Shown: piece by piece, positions 55,406-64,000 of the stretch
Position numbering within the stretch: the first letter of the stretch is position 1
Layout: every line of letters begins with the position of its first letter
Assembly: GCA_035501935.1 (NCBI GenBank)
Contig: DATJVC010000030.1
Location: 62,001 to 126,000 of the forward strand
DNA: 64,000 nucleotides
Direction of reading: 5' to 3'
Source: Gammaproteobacteria bacterium
GTDB lineage: Bacteria; Pseudomonadota; Gammaproteobacteria; JAJPIJ01
The notes under the pieces: model-generated
The model's input: the letters and a program-made list of their open reading frames with translations, nothing else
Told to the model about the DNA's origin: nothing
Database searches by the model: none
Translations under genes and position numbers: made by a program

Positions 55406-56143
55406 ATGAACGACCTGCAATTACTGCGTTACAGCCGGCACTTGCTGCTGCCCAACATCGATATCGCCGGTCAGGAAAAGCTGCTGGACGCGCGCGTGCT
55501 GATCATCGGTCTGGGCGGCCTGGGATCGCCGGTGGCCATGTATCTGGCTGCTGCGGGCGTCGGGACCTTGGTGCTGGTCGATCATGACACCGTGGAGCTT
55601 TCCAACCTGCAACGCCAGATCGTGCACGCCATGCCCGATCTCAAACGCCCCAAGGTGGAATCGGCGCGTGATCGGCTGCTGGCCCTGAATCCGGAGGTGC
55701 GGATCCTCACGCTGGCGCGCAGGCTTGACGGGCAAGAGCTATTCAATGAAGTCGACCAGGCGGATGTCACCGTGGATTGCACCGACAACTTCGCCAGTCG
55801 CTTCGCCGCCAACGCCGCCTGCGTGCGGGCCCGCAAACCGCTGGTATACGGCGCCGCGATCCGCTTTGAGGGACAGGTGGCCGTGTTCCATCCGGCCGCC
55901 GGCGGCCCCTGCTATCGCTGCCTCTACAATGACGATACGGCGGTTGCGGAAAGCTGCTCGCAGACCGGCGTGGTCGCGCCGCTGCTCGGCATCATCGGCT
56001 CGCTGCAAGCCACCGAGGCGTTGAAGCTGATCGTCGGCATCGACTCCGGACTCATCGGCAGGTTGCTGTTGCTGGACGGACTGCGCATGGAGTGGAACAG
56101 CGTCATTGTGCGCCGCGATCCGCATTGTCCGGTGTGCGCCTGA
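55406..56143 (+). CDS. MoeB/ThiF/HesA-family E1-like adenylyltransferase
   Basis: 245 residues from the ATG at 55406, the family start MNDLQLLRYSRHLLLPNIDI. The nucleotide site is VLIIGLGGLGSPVAMYLAAAGVG with DHDTVELSNLQRQ, the catalytic Cys region SCSQTGVVAPLLGIIG, and two zinc pairs, CYRC and CPVC. Such enzymes adenylate the C-terminal Gly-Gly of MoaD, ThiS or similar sulfur carriers. No carrier gene is adjacent, so the specific pathway is uncertain; the position after prmC matches moeB/hesA in related genomes. Confidence 0.9.
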   Translation: MNDLQLLRYSRHLLLPNIDIAGQEKLLDARVLIIGLGGLGSPVAMYLAAAGVGTLVLVDHDTVELSNLQRQIVHAMPDLKRPKVESARDRLLALNPEVRILTLARRLDGQELFNEVDQADVTVDCTDNFASRFAANAACVRARKPLVYGAAIRFEGQVAVFHPAAGGPCYRCLYNDDTAVAESCSQTGVVAPLLGIIGSLQATEALKLIVGIDSGLIGRLLLLDGLRMEWNSVIVRRDPHCPVCA

Positions 56144-56193
56144 CCGGGCATTTCGCGGAGAAAGTCGAAACTACTGTGGACTTTATGGCTGGC

Positions 56194-56391
56194 TCAGGCT
56201 GCTTTTTGAGGGCTATCAAGATAACCGCGCAATTGTCTTTCCAGACATTCGCGCGCGGTTTCATCGCAACTTCCGCAACAACTCGATATGTTCAGATGCT
56301 TTTCCAAATCGTCCGGCGTGCGCACATGACCGGCCGCCACCGCTTGCTGGATGTGCTTTTCAGTAACTGCATTGCAAATGCAAACATACAT
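56194..56391 (-). CDS. bfd: Bacterioferritin-associated ferredoxin
   Basis: 65 residues from the ATG at 56391 (MYVCICNAVTEKHIQQAV); the longer frame has no family similarity. The [2Fe-2S] ligands are CIC near the N terminus and CCGSC further on, the BFD arrangement. Bfd reduces bacterioferritin to release iron. It is close to bfr but has its own upstream region with a Fur-like site. Confidence 0.92.
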   Translation of the reverse strand: MYVCICNAVTEKHIQQAVAAGHVRTPDDLEKHLNISSCCGSCDETARECLERQLRGYLDSPQKAA

Positions 56392-56408
56392 GTTTTTAAT
56401 CGTAGTAC

Positions 56409-56429
56409 AAATGAGATTTATTTGCAATT
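56409..56429. promoter_or_regulatory. Candidate Fur box upstream of bfd
   Basis: AATGAGATTTATTTGCAATT resembles the proteobacterial Fur pattern AATGAGAATnATTTGCATT found before iron-regulated bfd genes. It ends 18 bases from the bfd ATG on the opposite strand, a position that fits repression under iron sufficiency. Confidence 0.5.
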
Positions 56430-56490
56430 AGATGACGTTCCCGGTCCAAGACTGATAAAATCATTGTGAATTTAAAGCCTTGGCACCGAA

Positions 56491-56955
56491 CTACATCATG
56501 GACTGCATGTAATTCTGCAATCCGATTTTCTGGATAAGATCGAGCTGGATCTCCAGCCAATCAATATGCGCTTCCTCGCTCTCGAGAATCTCCTCAAACA
56601 ATTCCCGCGAGATGAAGTCACTCAAGGTCTCACAGGCGGCGATTGCCTCCCGCAGCATCGGCAGTGCCTCCATCTCGAGCGCCAGATCAGCCTCCAGCAT
56701 TTCGCGCACGTTTTCGCCGATGCGCAGCCGTCCCAAATCCTGCAAATTCGGCAGCCCTTCCAGAAACAGGATGCGCTCGATGAGTTTGTCGGCGTGCTTC
56801 ATTTCATCGACGGATTCATTGTATTCATACTCGTCCAGTTTCTTCAGGCCGAAGTTCTTGAACATCCGCGCGTGAAGAAAATACTGGTTGATCGCCGTCA
56901 GTTCATTCTTGAGCGCACCGTTCAAATGCCCAATGATTTTCTTGTCGCCTTTCAT
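56491..56955 (-). CDS. bfr: Bacterioferritin
   Basis: 154 residues. The four-helix ferritin fold carries the ferroxidase residues in [34 protein letters not shown] and [15 protein letters not shown]. The heme-ligand Met is in DEMKHAD, so this is a heme-binding bacterioferritin. It stores iron. It lies 99 bases upstream of bfd on the same strand, so the storage protein and its release partner are neighbours; separate promoters are likely. Confidence 0.95.
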   Translation of the reverse strand: MKGDKKIIGHLNGALKNELTAINQYFLHARMFKNFGLKKLDEYEYNESVDEMKHADKLIERILFLEGLPNLQDLGRLRIGENVREMLEADLALEMEALPMLREAIAACETLSDFISRELFEEILESEEAHIDWLEIQLDLIQKIGLQNYMQSMM

Positions 56956-57094
56956 CGCGGCTCATCCTTCGTATTTGGACTGTTAAGACTGCTGGAAACA
57001 TTATAGTCCGAGTTCCACGGGAATCCCGATTTGCGAATTCAACTCAACTTGAGAAACAATCTCATATTACTGATTCGCGCATACCTACAAATCC

Positions 57095-59146
57095 ATGACC
57101 GCCCCTGAGAACAACCCTTTGCTGGCGCCCGGGCCACTGCCGGCGTTTCACGCGATCAAACCCGAGCATATGGAACCCGCCATCGATGCCCTGCTCGGGG
57201 GACTCAAGAAGGCGACGGCACGCCTGCTCGATACGAACCAGCCGCCGAGCTGGGAAAACACATTGCGACCACTGGAGGACATGGAGGATCGGCTCAATCG
57301 CGCCTGGTCGCCAGTGGGCCATCTGCACAACGTGGCGGACACGGAGGCCGTACGCGCCGCCTACAACGCCTGCCTGCCCAAGATCACCAATTACGCCACC
57401 GAACGTTATCAGAACGAACTCTTGCACCGTACTTATCGCGAGATTGCCGGCAGCCCCGCCTCTATGAAATTGGGCCCGGCGGAACGCAAGATTATCGACA
57501 ACGCCCTGCGTGATTTCCGTCTGTCGGGAATCGATCTGAGTCCGCCGGATCGCGTCCGCTTCAAGGAAATGAAGCAGCGACTTTCGCAACTGCAAACCAG
57601 GTTCGAAGAAAACCTGCTCGACGCCACTCAGGCATGGAAAAGACACGTCACGGATGAATCCCAATTGGACGGTCTGCCGGAGACGGCCCTGGCGCTGGCG
57701 GCCCAGACCGCCGCGCGCGAGGGCAAAACCGGCTGGGTGCTGACCCTGGATCTGCCCTGCTACCGGCCGGTGATGGCCTATGCCCATGATCGCCTGCTGC
57801 GGCGGGAAATCTACGAGGCCTACGTCACCCGCGCCTCCGAGCTGGGGCTCCACGATGGCCGATGGGACAACAGTGCAATCATGGATGACATCCTGCGCCT
57901 GCGCGGTGAAATGGCCCGCCTGCTCGGCTTTAAAAATTTCGCGGAATATTCACTAGCCACCAAGATGGCGCACTCGACGTCACAGGTCTTGGAGTTCCTT
58001 CTGGACCTCGCGCGCCGTTCCAAACCTTATGCCGAACGTGAACTGGAGGAGTTGCGCGCCTTCGCCGCCGGACACGGCGGACCATCGTCGCTGGCGGCGT
58101 GGGACGTGCCTTACTATGCCGAGCGATTGCGCGAGCAGCGCTTCAATCTCTCCCAGGAGGAATTGCGGCCGTATTTCCCCGTGCCGGTGGTGTTGCAGGG
58201 CATGTTCAAGCTCGTGGAACGGCTTTACGGCCTGCACGTCAAGGCGGCCAGCGCGGAGACCTGGCACCCGGACGTGCGGTTTTTCACCCTGCATGAAGCT
58301 GATGGCGCCGTGCGCGGCATGTTTTACGTCGACCTGTACGCGCGCCCGCTCAAGCGCGGCGGGGCCTGGATGGACGAATGCGTGTCTCGGCGCCGGCGTG
58401 AGGACGGCTCGCTGCAACTGCCGGTGGCCTATCTCAATTGCAACTTTTCCCCGCCCGTGGAAGGCAGGCCTTCGCTGCTTACGCACGATGAGGTGTTGAC
58501 CCTGTTCCATGAATTCGGCCACGGCCTGCATCATTTGCTGACCGCCGTCGATCGGCCGAGCGTCGCCGGCATCAACGGCGTGGCTTGGGATGCGGTCGAA
58601 CTGCCCAGCCAGTTCATGGAAAACTGGTGCTGGGAGCGGGAGGTGCTGGACTGGATAGGCCGGCATCACCAGACCGGCAAACCGCTGGATGACACGCTGT
58701 ACCAGCGCCTGCGTGCATCGAGAAATTTTCACGCCGGCCTGCAGATGGTGCGGCAGCTGGAATTCGCCCTGTTTGATTTCAGGCTGCACACCGAATACGA
58801 GCCGGCGCAGGGCCGCACCACGCTGGCCATCCTGGAGGAGGTCCGCCGCCAGGTGGCGGTCATCGATGCGCCTGCATTCAACAGGTTCCCCCACGGTTTT
58901 TCGCACATCTTCGCGGGCGGTTATGCGGCGGGGTATTATAGTTACAAGTGGGCGGAGGTATTATCCGCCGATGCCTATGCCCGATTCCGGGAGGAGGGGC
59001 TGTTCAACCCGGTCACGGGACGGCAATTTTTAAACGCGATCCTTGAGCAGGGTGGCGCGCGCGACGCCATGGAATTGTTCGTCGCATTCCGGGGTCGCGA
59101 GCCACGCATCGACGCGCTGTTGCTGGAATACGGGATGGCGGCTTGA
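57095..59146 (+). CDS. prlC: Oligopeptidase A (M3 metallopeptidase)
   Basis: 683 residues. The zinc site HEFGHGLHHLL (HExxH) near residue 472 and the downstream Glu in NGVAWDAVELPSQFMENW are intact, and the N-terminal NPLLAPGPLPAFHAIKPEHMEPA is typical. It degrades signal peptides and other short peptides in the cytoplasm. Its stop overlaps the start of the next frame, though the preferred start of that gene is slightly later. Confidence 0.95.
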   Translation: MTAPENNPLLAPGPLPAFHAIKPEHMEPAIDALLGGLKKATARLLDTNQPPSWENTLRPLEDMEDRLNRAWSPVGHLHNVADTEAVRAAYNACLPKITNYATERYQNELLHRTYREIAGSPASMKLGPAERKIIDNALRDFRLSGIDLSPPDRVRFKEMKQRLSQLQTRFEENLLDATQAWKRHVTDESQLDGLPETALALAAQTAAREGKTGWVLTLDLPCYRPVMAYAHDRLLRREIYEAYVTRASELGLHDGRWDNSAIMDDILRLRGEMARLLGFKNFAEYSLATKMAHSTSQVLEFLLDLARRSKPYAERELEELRAFAAGHGGPSSLAAWDVPYYAERLREQRFNLSQEELRPYFPVPVVLQGMFKLVERLYGLHVKAASAETWHPDVRFFTLHEADGAVRGMFYVDLYARPLKRGGAWMDECVSRRRREDGSLQLPVAYLNCNFSPPVEGRPSLLTHDEVLTLFHEFGHGLHHLLTAVDRPSVAGINGVAWDAVELPSQFMENWCWEREVLDWIGRHHQTGKPLDDTLYQRLRASRNFHAGLQMVRQLEFALFDFRLHTEYEPAQGRTTLAILEEVRRQVAVIDAPAFNRFPHGFSHIFAGGYAAGYYSYKWAEVLSADAYARFREEGLFNPVTGRQFLNAILEQGGARDAMELFVAFRGREPRIDALLLEYGMAA

Positions 59147-59166
59147 AGGAAGGGGCGGTAACAACT

Positions 59167-59991
59167 ATGAAGCGTGCTTGCATGGTCATGATGCTGGGCC
59201 TCGCGGTGACAGCGACGGGGGCGGCGGAAACCGTTTACGTCACCGACAAGCTGCTGGTCGGCGTGCATGCCGACAAGACGGTGGATTCCCCCATACTCAA
59301 GGTGTTCCCGAGCGGCACGACATTCGAGGTGCTCAAACGCGAGGGCGATTTCGCCCAGGTCAAGGGACCGGAGGGGATCACGGGGTGGGTGGACAGCAGC
59401 TATATCACGTCCGACCAGCCCGCCGCCGCCGTGGTGCAGATGCTTGAATCCAAAAACAAGGATCTGGAGGAAAACTTGAAGACGGCCGAAGCCAAGGCCG
59501 CCGATTTGGATGCCAAACTCAAGGCGGCACCCGCCGCGCCGGGCGGCGCCAACAAACCCGCGAGCGACCAGCAGATCGACAAACTGCGCAAGGACAACGA
59601 TGATCTGCAGAAGGCCGTCAACGCCGAGCGCGGCAAGACTGCGGACTTGCTGGTACAGATCAACAAACTAAAATCACAACAGCCGCCGCCCGCCGGCAAC
59701 GCCGATGACAAAGCCGTATTGGACCGGCTGCAACTTGAAAATGAGGAGTTGAAGGATGCATTGAAGTCCGCGAGGACGCAGGCCGCGGGGGCAAAGGAAA
59801 ACTCCGCGGGCAATGCGGCAGGTGGCGCTTCCTCCTTCATCAGCCGCGGAATGGAGCCGCTGCTCGCCATAGGTGGCTCACCCCGGGTCTGGGGAATAAT
59901 CTTGATCGTATTGCTGCTCGGCAGCTTTGGCGGCGGTGCCTACTTTATCGATTACCTGCATCGTAAACGCCACGGCGGCTTCCGCCTGTAG
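59167..59991 (+). CDS. SH3-domain membrane protein (TIGR04211/YgiM-like)
   Basis: 274 residues from the ATG at 59167, which follows GAAGGAAGGGG. A signal peptide (about 1-20), one bacterial SH3 domain (about 23-85, VYVTDKLLVGVHADKT...GWVDSSYI), a long coiled-coil (about 90-200) with an Ala/Pro-rich break, and a C-terminal TM (about 245-265) followed by a basic tail. This is the YgiM architecture. It is probably anchored in the inner membrane with the SH3 part in the periplasm; the ligand is not known. Confidence 0.82.
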   Translation: MKRACMVMMLGLAVTATGAAETVYVTDKLLVGVHADKTVDSPILKVFPSGTTFEVLKREGDFAQVKGPEGITGWVDSSYITSDQPAAAVVQMLESKNKDLEENLKTAEAKAADLDAKLKAAPAAPGGANKPASDQQIDKLRKDNDDLQKAVNAERGKTADLLVQINKLKSQQPPPAGNADDKAVLDRLQLENEELKDALKSARTQAAGAKENSAGNAAGGASSFISRGMEPLLAIGGSPRVWGIILIVLLLGSFGGGAYFIDYLHRKRHGGFRL

Positions 59992-60005
59992 TCATCAGTT
60001 GGGCA

Positions 60006-60779
60006 GTGACTGTGTTCGCCACATGGAACGTGAACTCACTCAAGGTGCGCCTGCCGCACTTGAAGACCTGGATCGAGAACGTCCGCCCGCAAGTCATCAG
60101 TCTCCAGGAAACCAAGCTTCAGGACCGGGATTTTCCGGCGGACTTTTTCCGTGATCACGGTTACCACGTGCTGTACAGCGGCCAGAAAACCTACAACGGC
60201 GTCGCCATTGCCAGTCACACGCCGGGGACGTTCATCAACGCCGAGATTCCCGGTTTCGATGACCCGCAACGCCGCCTGCTGCATGCGCGCTGGCCGGAAT
60301 TCCAGATCGTCAATGTCTACGTCCCCAATGGGGCCGCCATCGGCTCCGAGAAATATACTTACAAATTAAACTGGCTGGCGGCATTGCGCGGCTATCTTTC
60401 CGGCTTTCTGCCCACGGATCTGCCCACCCTTGTCTGCGGGGATTTCAACATCGCGCCGGAAGATCGCGACGTGCACGATCCCAAGGCCTGGGAAGGCAGC
60501 GTACTCACCAGCGAACCGGAACGTGCCGCGTTCCGTGAAATCGTGGCACTGGGTTTCAAGGATTGTTTCCGCCTTTTTGAGCAGCCGGAACAAAGTTTTT
60601 CATGGTGGGATTACCGGCGGGGCGCCTTCCGCCGCAATCACGGCCTGCGCATCGATCTCATCCTCGGCAACCCGGCGGCGGCCGCCGCCTGCGGACGATG
60701 TTTCATCGACAGGACACCGCGCACCTGGGAGCGACCTTCCGACCACACGCCCGTTCTTGCTGAGTTCACGCCTGCCTGA
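60006..60779 (+). CDS. xthA: Exodeoxyribonuclease III family endonuclease
   Basis: 257 residues with a GTG start. VFATWNVNSLKVRLPHL, VISLQETKLQD (metal Glu), the CGDFNIAPEDRDVHDP and GLRIDLILGN and the final RPSDHTPVLAEF (catalytic His) are all in place. It is an AP endonuclease/3'-5' exonuclease for base-excision repair. It lies 14 bases after the SH3 gene and converges on comF with a 6-base gap. Confidence 0.95.
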   Translation: MTVFATWNVNSLKVRLPHLKTWIENVRPQVISLQETKLQDRDFPADFFRDHGYHVLYSGQKTYNGVAIASHTPGTFINAEIPGFDDPQRRLLHARWPEFQIVNVYVPNGAAIGSEKYTYKLNWLAALRGYLSGFLPTDLPTLVCGDFNIAPEDRDVHDPKAWEGSVLTSEPERAAFREIVALGFKDCFRLFEQPEQSFSWWDYRRGAFRRNHGLRIDLILGNPAAAAACGRCFIDRTPRTWERPSDHTPVLAEFTPA

Positions 60780-60785
60780 AAAATT

Positions 60786-61541
60786 TCAGGTTCCTGCGCG
60801 GGCCAGCGCCCAGACTTCGATGTGCGCCGCGCCGGCGCGGCGCAACGTCTTCGCCAGCGCGTTCGCGGTCTGGCCGGAGGTCACGACATCATCCACCAGT
60901 GCCAGCCGCAGGCCGGTTACGGGGCCAGCGACGGCGAACGCACCGCGCATATTCTTCGCACGCATGGCGGCTGGAAGCTGCGCCTGGGGTTCGGTCGGCC
61001 TGATCCTGACACATAGGTCGTGCCGCAACGGCGGTCCCAACACATTGGAAATCATCCCGGCAAGCTCCGCCGCCTGGTTATAGCCGCGCTCGCGTAGCCG
61101 CGTAATATGGAGGGGAACGGGCAACAGTGCGTCGATTCGTCCCGGTCGTTCCGCGAGATCCCGGCCAAGAAACTCCACCAGACGTTCGCCCAGAACCTTT
61201 CCCAGTTCCAGCGCCTGATGAAACTTGTAACGGCGGATCATGCCATCGATGGGAAATCGATACAGATACGGTATCCGGCAGCGATCAAATGCCGGTGGTT
61301 TTTGCATGCACCGCGCGCAGGTTTCCGTTGCGATCGGCAGAGGAACCGCACAACATGTGCAGGCATTCTCCAGTCGCGGCAGATCGGCCTCACAGCCCGG
61401 GCACAGTCGTGCGGCATTATCGAGCCGCGCGCCGCACAAATCGCATGTGGGCGCCCCGGCGCTGAATACCGTCAACTTTGAAGGTATGTAAAACTTGACA
61501 GCCTTTACGGCCATGCCGATGATGCCCGCACCCTTGTTCAA
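60786..61541 (-). CDS. comF: ComF family phosphoribosyltransferase-like protein
   Basis: 251 residues. Four Cys pairs near the N terminus (CDLC, CPGC, CTCC, CARC) form a zinc finger region; the C-terminal type I PRTase-like domain has [23 protein letters not shown] and the PRPP-loop-like [21 protein letters not shown]. ComF proteins take part in DNA uptake in competent bacteria, and their enzyme activity is not established. It is divergent from bioB (14-base gap between starts), as in many gammaproteobacteria. Confidence 0.92.
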   Translation of the reverse strand: MNKGAGIIGMAVKAVKFYIPSKLTVFSAGAPTCDLCGARLDNAARLCPGCEADLPRLENACTCCAVPLPIATETCARCMQKPPAFDRCRIPYLYRFPIDGMIRRYKFHQALELGKVLGERLVEFLGRDLAERPGRIDALLPVPLHITRLRERGYNQAAELAGMISNVLGPPLRHDLCVRIRPTEPQAQLPAAMRAKNMRGAFAVAGPVTGLRLALVDDVVTSGQTANALAKTLRRAGAAHIEVWALARAGT

Positions 61542-61555
61542 GGACGCCCCCGCGC

Positions 61556-62550
61556 ATGAATCTGCCGCATATTTCGCCGCCCCCGCCGGTTGTCGCTGAC
61601 GGAGATTCTGGTCTGCGCCACGACTGGACGCAAGCCGAAGTCGGGTCGCTGTTTGCGCTGCCGTTCAATGATCTGCTTTACCGCGCGCAAACCGAACATC
61701 GCCGCCACTTCGACGCCAACCGCGTGCAACTCAGCACGTTGATGAACATCAAGACCGGCGGTTGTCCCGAGGATTGCACCTATTGTCCGCAAAGCGCACG
61801 TTATCAGACCGCAGTCAAGGCGGAGCCGCTGACGGAGACAGCGGACGTGATCGCCGCCGCGAGCGCCGCACGCGAAGCCGGAGCCACGCGCTTTTGCATG
61901 GGCGCGGCCTGGCGCTCGCCCAAGGATCGCGATCTCGACGCCGTGATCGAAATGGTGCGCGCAGTCAAAACGCTGGGTCTGGAAACCTGTCTCACGCTCG
62001 GCATGTTGAACGCCGCGCAGGCACGGCGGCTCAAGGATGCCGGTCTCGATTACTACAATCACAATCTGGATACCTCCGAGGCCTATTATCAGAAGATCGT
62101 CACCACCCGCGACTACGATGATCGGCTGCAGACTCTGCGGCATGTGCGCGATGCCGGCCTGCATGTGTGCTGCGGTGGCATCATCGGCATGGGTGAGGCC
62201 GTGGCCGACCGCGCCGCCATGCTGTTGACACTGGCAAACCTGCCGGAACATCCCGAGAGCGTGCCGATCAACCTGCTGGTCAGGGTGGAAGGCACGCCGT
62301 TGGCGGCGGCGGATGACATCGATCCGATCGATCTGGTCCGTGCCGTTGCCGTGGCGCGCATCCTGATGCCGGCCTCGATCGTGCGTTTGTCCGCGGGCCG
62401 GCGTCAACTCAACGACGCGGAACAGGCGCTGTGTTTTCTGGCTGGAGCCAATTCGATCTTCTACGGCGAGAAACTGCTGACCACCGCCAATCCGGAGATC
62501 GGGCGCGATCGCCAATTGTTCGACAAGCTGGGGTTGCGCCCCGCGCCACT

Positions 62551-62554
<4 letters not shown>
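61556..62554 (+). CDS. bioB: Biotin synthase
   Basis: 332 residues. The radical-SAM cluster ligands are in [18 protein letters not shown] (CxxxCxxC), with the [2Fe-2S] site Arg/Cys residues in [19 protein letters not shown] and [11 protein letters not shown]. It inserts sulfur into dethiobiotin. It begins the bioB-bioF-bioH operon; its TGA overlaps the bioF GTG. Confidence 0.97.
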
Positions 62555-63734
<1,180 letters not shown>

Positions 63735-63738
<4 letters not shown>

Positions 63739-64000
63739 CCGCGGCGATTCAGAAACGAGCGGACATGATCCTGCTGCCGGGTTGGGCCTGCACGGCACAG
63801 GTGTGGGCGGGTGTGATACCGCGGTTGGGTGAATTTGCCGTGCCTCAGTCCCTTGATTTGCCCGCCGCGAAAGCCGGCAAAAGCAAGGCGGATCTTTCGC
63901 TTGAGCACATGGCGCAACAACTGCTGGCCGCTGCCCCGCAACGCGCTGTATGGGTCGGCTGGTCGCTGGGCGGCCTCATCGCTGCACAAGCCGCATTCAT
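63735..64000 (+). CDS. bioH: Pimeloyl-ACP methyl ester esterase, 5' part
   Basis: The first 88 residues are visible. MILLPGWACTAQVWAGVI is the alpha/beta-hydrolase opening, and VWVGWSLGGLIAAQAA contains the nucleophile Ser in the G-W-S-L-G motif typical of BioH. The ATG overlaps the bioF stop by ATGA. It frees pimeloyl-ACP for BioF. The catalytic Asp and His lie beyond the window end. Confidence 0.88.

Overview
The window is a compact, G+C-rich chromosomal segment of a gammaproteobacterium. The evidence is gene order as much as single genes: lolB-ispE-tRNA-Gln-prs-rplY-pth-ychF, hemA-prfA-prmC, pepP-ubiH-ubiI next to zapA-ssrS (6S RNA), and bioB-bioF-bioH are all arranged as in that class. 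A tkt-gap-pgk-pyk-fba operon with a class I aldolase suggests, but does not prove, an autotrophic or sulfur-oxidizing type of gammaproteobacterium. I saw no prophage, insertion sequence, CRISPR array or toxin-antitoxin pair.

Layout. 1-2.4 kb: the 5' part of glnE, a membrane-anchored helical-repeat protein and an ABC-2 permease without its ATPase. 2.5-4.3 kb: a multi-TM sensor histidine kinase. 4.3-19 kb: a type IV pilus assembly cluster of the MSHA type, all on the minus strand (mshM, secretin mshL, mshN-like, ATPase mshE, platform mshG, a fused mshI/pilN-like gene, mshJ-like, mshK-like and two pseudopilins, one a 1077-residue giant). 19-23 kb: an NtrC-type response regulator resembling PrsR and a receiver-PAS-PAS-GGDEF-EAL protein, both apparently in the mshM transcription unit. 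23-27 kb: metF and ahcY behind an S-adenosylhomocysteine riboswitch, then metK and a thioredoxin-fold protein. 27.5-34.4 kb: the sugar-phosphate operon. 34.5-38.9 kb: a CBS protein with a macro-like partner, an NTF2-like exported protein divergent from a LysR regulator, a small lipoprotein, purC and a VOC protein. 38.9-44.3 kb: ubiquinone hydroxylases, pepP, a coiled-coil protein, zapA, 6S RNA and an EVE-domain protein. 44.3-51.5 kb: ychF-pth-rplY-prs-tRNA-Gln-ispE-lolB and a TPR lipoprotein. 51.7-56.1 kb: hemA-prfA-prmC, an unknown gene and a MoeB/ThiF-like E1 enzyme. 56.2-57 kb: bfd and bfr. 57.1-64 kb: prlC, an SH3 protein, xthA, comF and the start of a biotin operon.

The most interesting part is 2.5-23 kb, which reads as one surface-appendage island with its own regulators. 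The assembly ATPase keeps an N-terminal domain of the c-di-GMP-binding MshEN type. Linked to it is an enzyme whose GGDEF site and I-site are intact but whose EAL domain has lost two catalytic residues, so it should act mainly as a diguanylate cyclase. A PrsR-like sigma-54 activator and a membrane kinase flank the structural genes. The only pilin-like genes are two paralogous pseudopilins, one with about 560 residues of degenerate repeats inserted into its core. No major pilin, prepilin peptidase or retraction ATPase is present.

Starts were corrected from the longest reading frame where ribosome-binding sites or family length argued for it (metF, purC, hemA, prfA, prs, mshL, the EVE protein, the moeB-like gene, bfd and others). 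All functional statements rest on motif recognition by eye; no database search was possible.
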